Source: Oligoflexia bacterium (GTDB lineage: Bacteria; Bdellovibrionota; UBA1018). From it: a DNA stretch of 9,566 nt. The notes beneath the pieces were generated by a model, which made no database searches, was not told the DNA's origin, and was given only the letters and a program-made list of their open reading frames with translations. Below, one piece after another: positions 1 through 6,152 of the stretch (its first letter is position 1; each line of letters opens with the position of its first letter). Location of the stretch: positions 1-9,566 of the forward strand of contig CAINWE010000168.1 of assembly GCA_903854365.1 (NCBI GenBank), read 5' to 3'. The position numbers and the translations under genes were made by a program.

Positions 1-1328
1 ATACAGACCTCCTCGAGCAGGCCATTCAAGTTCGGCAGCAAATTGCCGCCCTCATGGGTTATAAAACTTGGGCAGACTATCAACTCAGTACCGGCAGAAT
101 GGCAAAAAACTCGTCTGAAGCTTTCAATTTTCTGAATGGCTTAAAAACTCAGCTTGCCGAAAGCAACCGTAATGACCTCACCCAACTCCTCCAATTCAAA
201 AAAACTTATGATGCGGGTGCCACCGAGGTCAAAGCGTGGGACGTTCCTTATCTCAGCTACCAGCTCAAGAAGAAGGAATTCCAATTAGACGATGAAGAAA
301 TTCGGGAATATTTTCCTGCCGACAACGTAGTCCAAGGAATGTTCAAAATTTACGCGCAAGTTCTCGGCGTGAAATTTCAACTGGTCGAGTCAGCAAAACC
401 TTGGTCACCTGACGTCAAGGTCTACCAAATTATCGACTCAAGAAATGAAGCCGTGGTTGGCTACTTCTATGCCGACTTCGTTCCACGCACGGGAAAGTAT
501 TCACATTTCGCAGCATTCACCCTCAAAAAGGGGCGCGCCACTCATGACGGCTACAGCACTCCCGTCTCTGCAATTGTCGGAAATTTCAACCCGCCCTCCA
601 ACGGAAAACCGAGCCTCCTGAGCCACAGCGAGGTGGTCACGCTTTTTCACGAATTTGGTCATATTATGCATCAGACCCTGACCCGCGCTCCGTATGGAAG
701 CCTGTCGGGATCTAGCGTCCCAAGAGACTTTGTCGAGGCACCCTCCCAGATGCTCGAAAATTGGCCCTGGCAAGAAAAAATTCTTGATCTCATTTCAGGA
801 CACTATCAAAATCCGAGCAAGAAGCTGCCCCCAGAAACATTGAAAAAAATGCTCCTCGTGAGAGATTACCAACAGGGCTATTTCTACACTCGGCAGCTCA
901 CTCTGGCGCTCACGGACATGACCTTTCATACGGCGACCGGACCCGTAGACACGGCATCAACCTACAACCGAATTTTTAAGGATCTCACTGGCCTCGCCCC
1001 GATCGAGGGAGGCCACTTTGCCGCCAGTTTTGGACATCTGATGGGCGGTTATGACGCTGGATACTACGGCTACCTTTGGTCCTTAGTGTATGCGACCGAT
1101 CTTTTCACTGCCTTTGAAAATTCAGACGTTCTTGACTCCCAAACCGGAAAAAAATACCGAGACCTCATTCTGGAAAAGGGAGACATGGAAGAAATTCCAA
1201 TTTTGCTCACGCAATTTCTTGGCCGCCCCTCGAATAGCGACGCTTTCTTCAAAAAACTACATATTGGACCTCATCTGAACGAAAAAGCAATCTCTAGCTC
1301 CAGACAGCGAACCTCCCCCACAAAATAA
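1..1328 (+). CDS. M3 family zinc oligopeptidase (thimet oligopeptidase/Dcp-like), 5' partial
   Basis: The reading frame is open from base 3, so the gene starts left of the window; the ATG at 54 is internal, because the residues before it (TDLLEQAIQVRQQIAAL) run straight into the conserved 'GYKTWADY' stretch. About 441 C-terminal residues of a family usually near 650-700 are present. Counting the ATG at 54 as residue 1, the zinc site is HEFGH at 199-203 (nt 648-662), with the third ligand E228 in VPRDFVEAPSQ. The substrate-binding loop GHLMGGYDAGYYGYLWS lies around 327-343, with Tyr 333, 337, 338 and 340. These are hallmarks of M3A peptidases, which cut short peptides inside a closed catalytic channel. 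The catalytic set is complete. Location (cytoplasm or periplasm) cannot be judged without the N-terminus. The closest subgroup (oligopeptidase A, Dcp or thimet) is not resolved. Confidence 0.96.
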   Translation, partial: TDLLEQAIQVRQQIAALMGYKTWADYQLSTGRMAKNSSEAFNFLNGLKTQLAESNRNDLTQLLQFKKTYDAGATEVKAWDVPYLSYQLKKKEFQLDDEEIREYFPADNVVQGMFKIYAQVLGVKFQLVESAKPWSPDVKVYQIIDSRNEAVVGYFYADFVPRTGKYSHFAAFTLKKGRATHDGYSTPVSAIVGNFNPPSNGKPSLLSHSEVVTLFHEFGHIMHQTLTRAPYGSLSGSSVPRDFVEAPSQMLENWPWQEKILDLISGHYQNPSKKLPPETLKKMLLVRDYQQGYFYTRQLTLALTDMTFHTATGPVDTASTYNRIFKDLTGLAPIEGGHFAASFGHLMGGYDAGYYGYLWSLVYATDLFTAFENSDVLDSQTGKKYRDLILEKGDMEEIPILLTQFLGRPSNSDAFFKKLHIGPHLNEKAISSSRQRTSPTK

Positions 1329-1358
1329 TTTGTTCAATCACCCTTCGGGAGCGACAAA

Positions 1359-1395
1359 AATCGAGGAGTCAGGCTTAAAATCTGACTCCTCGATT
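1359..1395. terminator. Perfect 14-bp hairpin downstream of the M3 peptidase gene
   Basis: Left arm 1359-1372 (AATCGAGGAGTCAG) and right arm 1382-1395 (CTGACTCCTCGATT) are perfectly complementary around a 9-nt loop. It begins 31 nt after the peptidase stop codon, where a terminator is expected. There is no T run after it on the + strand (CATATAAAAAAA follows). Five A's at 1356-1360 would be read as a U run if it were transcribed from the - strand. It is therefore either a non-canonical or bidirectional terminator or a 3'-end stabilising hairpin. Confidence 0.6.
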
Positions 1396-1444
1396 CATAT
1401 AAAAAAATCAAAAAATAATTTTATTGAATCCTGAAAATCAATCA

Positions 1445-1450
1445 TATATT
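1445..1450 (+). promoter_or_regulatory. Possible -10 element upstream of the lipoprotein gene
   Basis: TATATT matches five of six bases of the sigma70 -10 consensus and lies 84 nt before the ATG at 1535. The best upstream partner, TTGAAT at 1424-1429, is only 15 nt away, so the -35 is weak. The stretch is AT-rich, so chance matches are likely. Confidence 0.25.
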
Positions 1451-1522
1451 CCCTCAATTCATCTTCACGTAACTAAAATCATTGAGCGCCAAACTAGCGC
1501 GACGATGAAAGAACCTATGACG

Positions 1523-1528
1523 AAAGGA
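1523..1528 (+). promoter_or_regulatory. Ribosome binding site deciding the start of the lipoprotein gene
   Basis: AAAGGA lies 6 nt before the ATG at 1535. The other in-frame starts (TTG 1424, ATG 1505, ATG 1517) have no comparable purine-rich site, and only the 1535 start puts the hydrophobic stretch in a normal signal-peptide position. Confidence 0.7.
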
Positions 1529-1534
1529 CTTATT

Positions 1535-2137
1535 ATGACACTGGGTCAATGCAAATTCTTATTCACCGCGACTTTTCTGGGCTTCATGACCATCGCCTGC
1601 TCCCAAAACCACCCGACCACGAGTGCGAATTCAGCGCTCAGCCCAAACCCAGAATTCGCACCCTCCGCACTTGAATCCCAGGGCAATCCAGGCACGGAAG
1701 AAAATCTGGAACAAGGCCTACCCGCCGCCGTAGAACCGATCACCGAGAACCACCCCCACTATTTTGAAAACCGACCGCAACTCAGAGCCTTGGGTCAGAT
1801 GTACGAAGCCGCTGGCCTCACCTGGAGCGGTATCGCCCCCGTGAGCTTGAATCATGCCGATGCAGTCCGTTTTTGCGAACTTCTCGGAGCTAGACTGCCT
1901 ACGATCGAGGAGTATGAAATCCTCTCTCGACTCTTGGGCCAGGGCACTCCTGAAAACTACAACCCCACTCTCATGTCGGACATGATCACGGGAACCTACT
2001 GGTCAGCCTCACTTCACCCGATGATTCCAGGCCGAGCTTACGGCATCATTGGACACAACGGCAAAATTGCAGAGCTCGCAACCCGCGAGCTCCAGTCCGT
2101 TCGCTGCGTTACCCAGTCCCCCTCTTTCAGCCAATAA
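1535..2137 (+). CDS. Putative lipoprotein with FGE-sulfatase/DUF1566-like C-terminal region
   Basis: A 200-residue protein from the ATG at 1535, chosen for its ribosome binding site and signal peptide. Residues 1-21 are a type II signal sequence ending in the lipobox M-T-I-A with lipidated C22. The -3 threonine is less usual than Leu but is allowed in the prokaryotic lipoprotein pattern. Residues 23-95 form a low-complexity linker rich in Pro, Ser, Asn and Glu. Residues 98-193 resemble the C-type-lectin-like fold shared by formylglycine-generating-enzyme-like and DUF1566-type proteins: 'DAVRFCELLGARLPTIEEYEIL' pattern near 109-130, 'TYWSAS' at 154-159 and a terminal 'VRCV' at 189-192. C114 and C191 could form a disulfide. 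No catalytic role can be assigned; a structural or binding role at the outer membrane is an inference. The Cys-rich secreted protein gene is convergent downstream. Confidence 0.75.
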   Translation: MTLGQCKFLFTATFLGFMTIACSQNHPTTSANSALSPNPEFAPSALESQGNPGTEENLEQGLPAAVEPITENHPHYFENRPQLRALGQMYEAAGLTWSGIAPVSLNHADAVRFCELLGARLPTIEEYEILSRLLGQGTPENYNPTLMSDMITGTYWSASLHPMIPGRAYGIIGHNGKIAELATRELQSVRCVTQSPSFSQ

Positions 2138-2159
2138 GACGCTCTCAAGCAAACGATCC

Positions 2160-2196
2160 ATGGAGGAGACGGCGCGCAATACCCCGCCTCCTCCAT
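2160..2196. terminator. GC-rich hairpin between convergent genes
   Basis: Left arm 2160-2172 (ATGGAGGAGACGG) pairs with 2184-2196 (CCGCCTCCTCCAT) over 13 positions with one A/C mismatch and an 11-nt loop. It sits between the stop codons of the + lipoprotein gene (2137) and the - strand Cys-rich gene (2235), so it could serve both. Neither side carries a clear U tract, so the termination mechanism is uncertain. Confidence 0.55.
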
Positions 2197-2234
2197 CGAC
2201 CCTACAGATGCACCAGCGATCGAACTCAACTCAC

Positions 2235-2678
2235 CTACTTCAAAGCCGCCTTGCAATCAGTCGAAAGCTCAGTTTGATGCTGCTTCAGGCAAGCCATAAT
2301 TCTACCTTCACCTGGTTGTACCGTTTTACATAGATTCTGAATATCCGTCATACAAGCCTGATGGAACTGCTTCCACTCCTTCATAATTTCGTGAATCTGC
2401 TCTTTACAAGTCGCAGCGATTTTATCATCGAAGGACTTGAGACAAAACAAGACCCGACCGTGCCCAGGAGTCACGGTACTACAGTACTGTTTGACATCGC
2501 TGGTACATTTATCGAGTTTCAAATTCAATTCCATTTCTTGCTCGGTCGAAGAAGGGGGCGTAGTTGGCGACGTGGTAGTCGGATTCGTAGGTGAAGGGTC
2601 TGCTGCCAAAGCCGGACGAGCAATCGAAGCAGACGAAAGGACTAAAAGGCCTAAAGAAAGCGTGAATAACTTTTTCAT
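2235..2678 (-). CDS. Secreted protein with two GLG1-type cysteine-rich repeats
   Basis: A 147-residue protein. The start at 2678 is chosen over an upstream in-frame ATG at 2729 because a strong AGGAG site precedes it and it gives a textbook signal peptide: MKK, a hydrophobic core, then cleavage after A25 (ALA|AD). Residues 27-48 are a Pro/Thr/Ser linker. Two repeats follow, with cysteines at 58, 66, 79, 91 and 109, 117, 130, 142, i.e. identical spacing of 8, 13 and 12. Each has the pattern C..D...C..V.PG.GR...CL........C, which matches the cysteine-rich repeat family of eukaryotic Golgi glycoprotein 1 (PF00839) that also occurs in proteobacterial secreted proteins. Four disulfides in the periplasm are likely. 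The biochemical function is unknown. No partner gene is adjacent; the gene stands alone, divergent from the DedA-family gene. Confidence 0.88.
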   Translation of the reverse strand: MKKLFTLSLGLLVLSSASIARPALAADPSPTNPTTTSPTTPPSSTEQEMELNLKLDKCTSDVKQYCSTVTPGHGRVLFCLKSFDDKIAATCKEQIHEIMKEWKQFHQACMTDIQNLCKTVQPGEGRIMACLKQHQTELSTDCKAALK

Positions 2679-2680
2679 AA

Positions 2681-2690
2681 ATCTCCTCTC
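2681..2690 (-). promoter_or_regulatory. Ribosome binding site of the Cys-rich protein gene
   Basis: Read on the - strand, GAGAGGAGAT precedes ATG 2678 with AGGAG about 4-5 nt from the start codon. It fixes the start 51 nt inside the longest open frame. Confidence 0.8.
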
Positions 2691-2798
2691 AGATTCGGTG
2701 TTGATGCTTTCATAACGTTCAAACGACATGCCATCTCACCGTTGATCACTCGAAAACACCCTGTCCCGTTGCCAACCCAGAACAATTAAAAACCAGAG

Positions 2799-2815
2799 AC
2801 AGGCTGAACGCCTGT
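2799..2815. repeat. Short inverted repeat in the divergent intergenic region
   Basis: ACAGGC (2799-2804) and GCCTGT (2810-2815) are perfect inverted arms around TGAAC. It lies between the divergent Cys-rich and DedA-family genes. It could be an operator half-site pair, but six-base arms also arise by chance. Confidence 0.3.
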
Positions 2816-2857
2816 TTGCAATTCAACCAGCCTTCATGTAACGTCTCGATCGAGTGA

Positions 2858-2863
2858 TATAAT
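2858..2863 (+). promoter_or_regulatory. Consensus -10 box of the DedA-family gene, implying a leaderless transcript
   Basis: TATAAT is a perfect -10 hexamer ending 8 nt before the ATG at 2872. Transcription normally begins about 6-8 nt after the -10, i.e. at 2870-2872, leaving no room for a leader. There is no Shine-Dalgarno motif in the intervening TATTTAAT. The -35 side is poor (TTCATG at 2833-2838 would need a 19-nt spacer). Confidence 0.5.
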
Positions 2864-2871
2864 TATTTAAT

Positions 2872-3513
2872 ATGGAAAATTTACTCAATCAACTCAGCCA
2901 TCTCGAACACTGGAAAATCGCAGTCCTCGCGACCGGAATGCTTCTCCAGGGAGCTATCGGCACCATCTTCCCCGAAGAAATTATCCTCACCAGTCTTGGA
3001 GTTCTCTGGAGTCAGGGTAAAATTGGATTTATCGAGGCCTGGGCTGCAGGTCTCCTTGGCCTCCTACCCGCAAATGCTCTGCCGGCACTTCTAGGCCGAA
3101 AGTTGGGTTTGCGAGCATTGAGCAAGAAACCTTTGAGTCAGATCTTTAAAAAAGATGCGGTTGAAAATTCGCTTGCTCTCATTAAACGACATGGCACCCG
3201 GGTAATCTTTTTTACCCGCTTCTTACCCCTCATTCGAGGACCCATTTATTTTGCCACCGGAGTCGCGCAAATCAGCGCACTTCAATTCTCCAAAGCGGAT
3301 GCCCTCGCCGCCTGCATCCAAATCCCACTCTTGATCATCATAGGGGGCATCATCGGCAGAAATGCCGACTCACTCATCGAGGCTTATCGCACGATCGGAT
3401 TGAGCATGCTCCTCGTGATCGGACTCGTGGCTCTCAGTCGTGTCCGCCTTCGAAGCCGATTCCGCCAAAAGGCCTCGTCTCCCAACAGGAGCGAAGACAT
3501 CGCTCCACTTTAA
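2872..3513 (+). CDS. DedA family (SNARE-associated/VTT domain) inner-membrane protein
   Basis: A 213-residue, strongly hydrophobic protein of typical DedA length. The family motifs appear in order: an N-terminal hydrophobic/re-entrant segment with acidic pair FPEE at 33-36, a glycine-rich segment followed by 'LLGRKLG' (73-79), and the signature 'FTRFLPLIRGPIYFATG' (114-130) with the conserved arginines R116 and R122. Further hydrophobic spans lie near 148-162 and 173-189, and the tail is basic and probably cytoplasmic. DedA proteins are tied to membrane homeostasis, proton-motive force and, in some members, undecaprenyl-phosphate or phospholipid translocation. The substrate of this one cannot be told from sequence. 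It is monocistronic by appearance: 203 nt separate it from nrdA, and the upstream gene is divergent. Confidence 0.9.
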   Translation: MENLLNQLSHLEHWKIAVLATGMLLQGAIGTIFPEEIILTSLGVLWSQGKIGFIEAWAAGLLGLLPANALPALLGRKLGLRALSKKPLSQIFKKDAVENSLALIKRHGTRVIFFTRFLPLIRGPIYFATGVAQISALQFSKADALAACIQIPLLIIIGGIIGRNADSLIEAYRTIGLSMLLVIGLVALSRVRLRSRFRQKASSPNRSEDIAPL

Positions 3514-3572
3514 AACCTGTCTTAATTGATCTTTTTTGTTCAGCTTAGCCTCGAGCCTGGAGCTCCTCTAAA

Positions 3573-3591
3573 AATTTCTTTTAAAGAAATT
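3573..3591. repeat. 19-bp AT-rich palindrome overlapping the nrdA -35
   Basis: AATTTCTTT-T-AAAGAAATT is a perfect 9-bp inverted repeat around a single T. The one-base centre argues for a DNA-binding dimer site rather than an RNA hairpin. Its right end (3590-3591) overlaps the first two bases of the candidate -35 TTGACG. It does not resemble the NrdR box as I know it. Confidence 0.45.
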
Positions 3592-3618
3592 GACGACACC
3601 CCCTGGATCGTCTAGCTT
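3590..3618 (+). promoter_or_regulatory. Candidate sigma70 promoter for nrdA
   Basis: TTGACG (3590-3595, five of six) is spaced 17 nt from TAGCTT (3613-3618, a weaker -10 that keeps the key T, A and T). Transcription would begin near 3625, giving a leader of about 92 nt. Within that leader GACCGC occurs twice (3638-3643, 3647-3652), flanked by GTTAC (3633-3637) and its complement GTAAC (3654-3658). Confidence 0.45.
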
Positions 3619-3702
3619 ACCTGCATAGCACCGTTACGACCGCTTTGACCGCAGTAACTCGGAACAGTAGCCGAAGCAAAACCCCATTTTGACCCTCAAC
3701 TG

Positions 3703-3708
3703 AAAGGA
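3703..3708 (+). promoter_or_regulatory. Ribosome binding site of nrdA
   Basis: AAAGGA with an 8-nt spacer before ATG 3717 supports the chosen start. The layout (AAAGG, then TGATATG) is the same as in front of nrdB. Confidence 0.75.
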
Positions 3709-3716
3709 TTTTTGAT

Positions 3717-6032
3717 ATGGAAGTTATCAAGAGAGATGGCTCTCGTGAGGACGTAAAAATCGAAAAAATCTTGCACGCTGTCAATCGAGCCTGCCGCGGC
3801 ATCGAGGGTGTCGAGTCTTTGGAGATTGCAAAACGGACCATTAACGGACTGCATCAAGGCAGCACCACTCAAGAACTGGACGAGCTCTCGATCTCGAACG
3901 CCGTACTTCTAACTGCCGACGAGCCAAACTACTCCAAAGTTGCGGCGCGCATGCTCGCCGAAGGCATTCGCAAAGAAGTCGGGCGTGACCTTGCCTTCCG
4001 TGATTACGTGCAACTTGCATCTGAATACGGGCTTTTACACGAATGCGTATTCACTCTCGCAAACCGCGACATGCGAGCCATCGAATACGCCATCCACCAT
4101 GAACGCGATGACTTATTTGAGTACTTTGGACTCAAAACCCTAGCTGATCGATACCTCCTTCGAAGTCCAAAAAGCAGAAAAATTATTGAACGGCCACAAT
4201 GGATGCTGATGCGGGTAGCCCTCGGATTGTCACAAACCATCCAAGAAGCCATCGACTTCTACGACATGATTAGTCAATTTTACTATATGCCGGCCACCCC
4301 GACTCTTTTCAATTCCGGCATACGCCACCCTCAAATGAGCTCCTGTTACCTTCTTACGGTTGCAGAAGACAGCCTCGAGGGGATTTACAAATCCATCACA
4401 GATTGCGCCAAGCTCTCCAAATTCTCCGGAGGCATCGGCATTGACTGGACCCCGGTGCGAGCATCTGGATCGCTCATTCGCGGCACTAACGGTCTCAGTA
4501 ATGGGATCATTCCCTTCCTGAAAGTCTTTGACTCCTCGGTTCACGCAGTCAACCAAGGTGGTAAGCGCAAGGGAGCAGCCGCGATTTACTTAGAACCCTG
4601 GCACGCAGATATCGAGTCGTTTTTAGAACTGAGAAATAACACAGGTTCTGAAGAACGACGCACCCACAATCTCAATCTTGCTCTCTGGGTACCGGACCTT
4701 TTCATGAAACGAGTAGAGGCGGATGCGACCTGGAGTTTGTTTTCTCCGACCGACACTCCGGAACTCCTCCAAACCTTTGGAAGCGAGTTTGAGGCTCATT
4801 ACGAGCGTTACGAAAAAGAAGGGAAATTTCTCAAGCAAGTCCCTGCTCGTACGCTCTACGGCAGGATGATGCAGACACTTGCAGAAACAGGCAATGCATG
4901 GATGTGCTTCAAAGACCAAGCGAATCGGCGCTCGGCTCAAACCGGCAAAGCCGGTCATGTCATTCACAGCTCCAATCTCTGCACCGAAATTCTCGAAGTC
5001 ACTTCGGATCGGGAAACCGCCGTCTGCAATCTCGGCAGCTTAAATCTGGTCACATTCGTCAACCCAGCAGGCGTCTTTGACTTTAAAAAACTCGCTCAAG
5101 CCGTTCAAAAGGCGGTGACATTCCTAGATCGAGTCATTGATATCAACTTCTACCCCACGTCAGAAGCTCGAGGCTCCAACCAAAAATGGAGACCCATCGG
5201 TCTGGGGGTCATGGGCCTACAAGACACGTTCTTCAAAATGCGTTTGCCTTTCACCTCTCAAGAAGCTCGAGATCTTTCTGCGCAAATTGCTGAGACCATC
5301 TATTACCATGCCGTGCAAACCAGTATGGAACTCGCACAGGCGCATGGATCCTTCCCAGCATTTCGAGAGAGTCGTTACGAGCAAGCTGAGCTTCAAGTCC
5401 AACTGGCTCGAAAGACAGAGGCAGCACTCCCAGAACTGCACTTCGACTGGGATACCCTGGCTCGAGAAGTCCAATCTAAAGGAATTCGCAATAGCCTGCT
5501 CATCGCCATCGCGCCCACGGCAACCATTGCATCGATCGTCGGAAGCTTTGAAAGCATTGAGCCTCAAATCTCGAACTTCTTTAAGCGCGAGACCCTAAGC
5601 GGTGAGTTCTTACAGGTTAACAAATACCTCATCGCAGATCTCAAGAAGATGGGCCTCTGGAACGCACAACTGAGATCAAAAATCATCTCAATGGATGGAT
5701 CGATTCAGGACATTGAAGAAATTCCAACGGAGCTGAAAGAACTGTACAAAACCGTTTGGGAAATATCGCAAAAGGATTTAATCGAAATGGGAGCAGCCCG
5801 ATCGACATTTATCTGTCAATCTCAGTCTCTCAATCTTTTCCTCGAAAACCCCACGATCGGCAAACTTTCTTCCATGTATATGTATGCCTGGAAACAAGGA
5901 ATTAAGACTACTTATTATCTAAGATCACGAGCCAAAACTGCAATTAAAAAGACCACAGTTGAAGCCGTGCCCCAGGCAGAGGCTATTGCCTGCTCTTTAG
6001 AGAATCCAGAAAGCTGCGAATCTTGCCAGTAG
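3717..6032 (+). CDS. nrdA: Class Ia ribonucleoside-diphosphate reductase, alpha (large) subunit
   Basis: A 771-residue NrdA, normal family length, which converts ribonucleoside diphosphates to 2'-deoxyribonucleotides with NrdB. Residues 1 to about 90 are one ATP-cone (MEVIKRDGSREDVKIEKI...), the dATP/ATP activity switch. The barrel carries C210 (in SSCYLL) and C437 (in CNLGS) as the redox pair, C422 as the thiyl-radical cysteine in N420-L-C422-T-E424, and Y733/Y734 for radical transfer in TTYYLRS. The substrate and specificity region 'FSGGIGIDW...' begins near residue 238. The C-terminal shuttle cysteines are C767 and C770 in 'ESCESCQ', a CxxC version rather than the wider spacing of E. coli, though common in other bacteria. 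The ATP-cone implies dATP inhibition. nrdB follows after 120 nt with its own promoter, so the two may be transcribed both together and separately. Confidence 0.98.
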   Translation: MEVIKRDGSREDVKIEKILHAVNRACRGIEGVESLEIAKRTINGLHQGSTTQELDELSISNAVLLTADEPNYSKVAARMLAEGIRKEVGRDLAFRDYVQLASEYGLLHECVFTLANRDMRAIEYAIHHERDDLFEYFGLKTLADRYLLRSPKSRKIIERPQWMLMRVALGLSQTIQEAIDFYDMISQFYYMPATPTLFNSGIRHPQMSSCYLLTVAEDSLEGIYKSITDCAKLSKFSGGIGIDWTPVRASGSLIRGTNGLSNGIIPFLKVFDSSVHAVNQGGKRKGAAAIYLEPWHADIESFLELRNNTGSEERRTHNLNLALWVPDLFMKRVEADATWSLFSPTDTPELLQTFGSEFEAHYERYEKEGKFLKQVPARTLYGRMMQTLAETGNAWMCFKDQANRRSAQTGKAGHVIHSSNLCTEILEVTSDRETAVCNLGSLNLVTFVNPAGVFDFKKLAQAVQKAVTFLDRVIDINFYPTSEARGSNQKWRPIGLGVMGLQDTFFKMRLPFTSQEARDLSAQIAETIYYHAVQTSMELAQAHGSFPAFRESRYEQAELQVQLARKTEAALPELHFDWDTLAREVQSKGIRNSLLIAIAPTATIASIVGSFESIEPQISNFFKRETLSGEFLQVNKYLIADLKKMGLWNAQLRSKIISMDGSIQDIEEIPTELKELYKTVWEISQKDLIEMGAARSTFICQSQSLNLFLENPTIGKLSSMYMYAWKQGIKTTYYLRSRAKTAIKKTTVEAVPQAEAIACSLENPESCESCQ

Positions 6033-6046
6033 AGAGTTTTTCTGGT

Positions 6047-6077
6047 AGGTTTAAATAGTCTTAAACTTTAGATTTTT
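6047..6077 (+). terminator. Weak AT-rich hairpin after nrdA
   Basis: AGGTTTAA (6047-6054) pairs with TTAAACTT (6061-6068) with one G-U pair and a 6-nt loop, and five T's follow at 6073-6077. It begins 14 nt after the nrdA stop. The stem is AT-rich, so it would terminate only partially, allowing some read-through into nrdB. Confidence 0.35.
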
Positions 6078-6094
6078 AAAGAACTCAACCACAG

Positions 6095-6120
6095 ATCATG
6101 CGCAATAGACAAAGCATGAT
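6095..6120. repeat. Inverted repeat flanking the nrdB -35
   Basis: ATCATGC (6095-6101) and GCATGAT (6114-6120) are perfect inverted arms 12 nt apart. The -35 hexamer of the proposed nrdB promoter (6106-6111) lies between them, which is a plausible place for a regulator. Confidence 0.4.
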
Positions 6121-6142
6121 ATAAAAAGTCTAATAGACAAAG
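6104..6142 (+). repeat. 11-bp direct repeat in the nrdB promoter
   Basis: AATAGACAAAG occurs at 6104-6114 and again at 6132-6142, 28 nt apart. The first copy contains the -35; the second overlaps the end of the -10 and the ribosome binding site. It could be a tandem regulator site or a local duplication. Confidence 0.5.
6106..6134 (+). promoter_or_regulatory. Strong sigma70-like promoter for nrdB
   Basis: TAGACA (6106-6111, five of six) with an exact 17-nt spacer to TCTAAT (6129-6134, five of six). Transcription would start near 6141, only about 12 nt before the ATG at 6153, so the ribosome binding site would lie at the very 5' end of the message. TATAAA at 6120-6125 is an alternative -10, but its -35 side is poor. 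Confidence 0.5.
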
Positions 6143-6144
6143 GG
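6139..6144 (+). promoter_or_regulatory. Ribosome binding site of nrdB
   Basis: AAAGGG with an 8-nt spacer before ATG 6153. It fixes the nrdB start and has the same spacing as in front of nrdA. Confidence 0.7.
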
Positions 6145-6152
6145 TAACTGAT

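Noticed and set aside
501..773. A 90-residue - strand frame inside the M3 peptidase gene
   Set aside because: It lies opposite the conserved HEFGH region and its translation resembles no protein; shadow frame.
1424..1534. Upstream in-frame starts (TTG 1424, ATG 1505, ATG 1517) for the lipoprotein gene
   Set aside because: They lack good ribosome binding sites and would push the signal peptide's hydrophobic core too far from the N-terminus.
2679..2729. Upstream ATG at 2729 for the Cys-rich secreted protein
   Set aside because: It would put 17 polar residues before the MKK signal peptide, and the strong AGGAG site belongs to ATG 2678.
4004..4967. Several long open frames on the - strand and in other frames inside nrdA
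   Set aside because: They overlap a full-length, highly conserved nrdA, have no recognisable motifs and are shadow frames.
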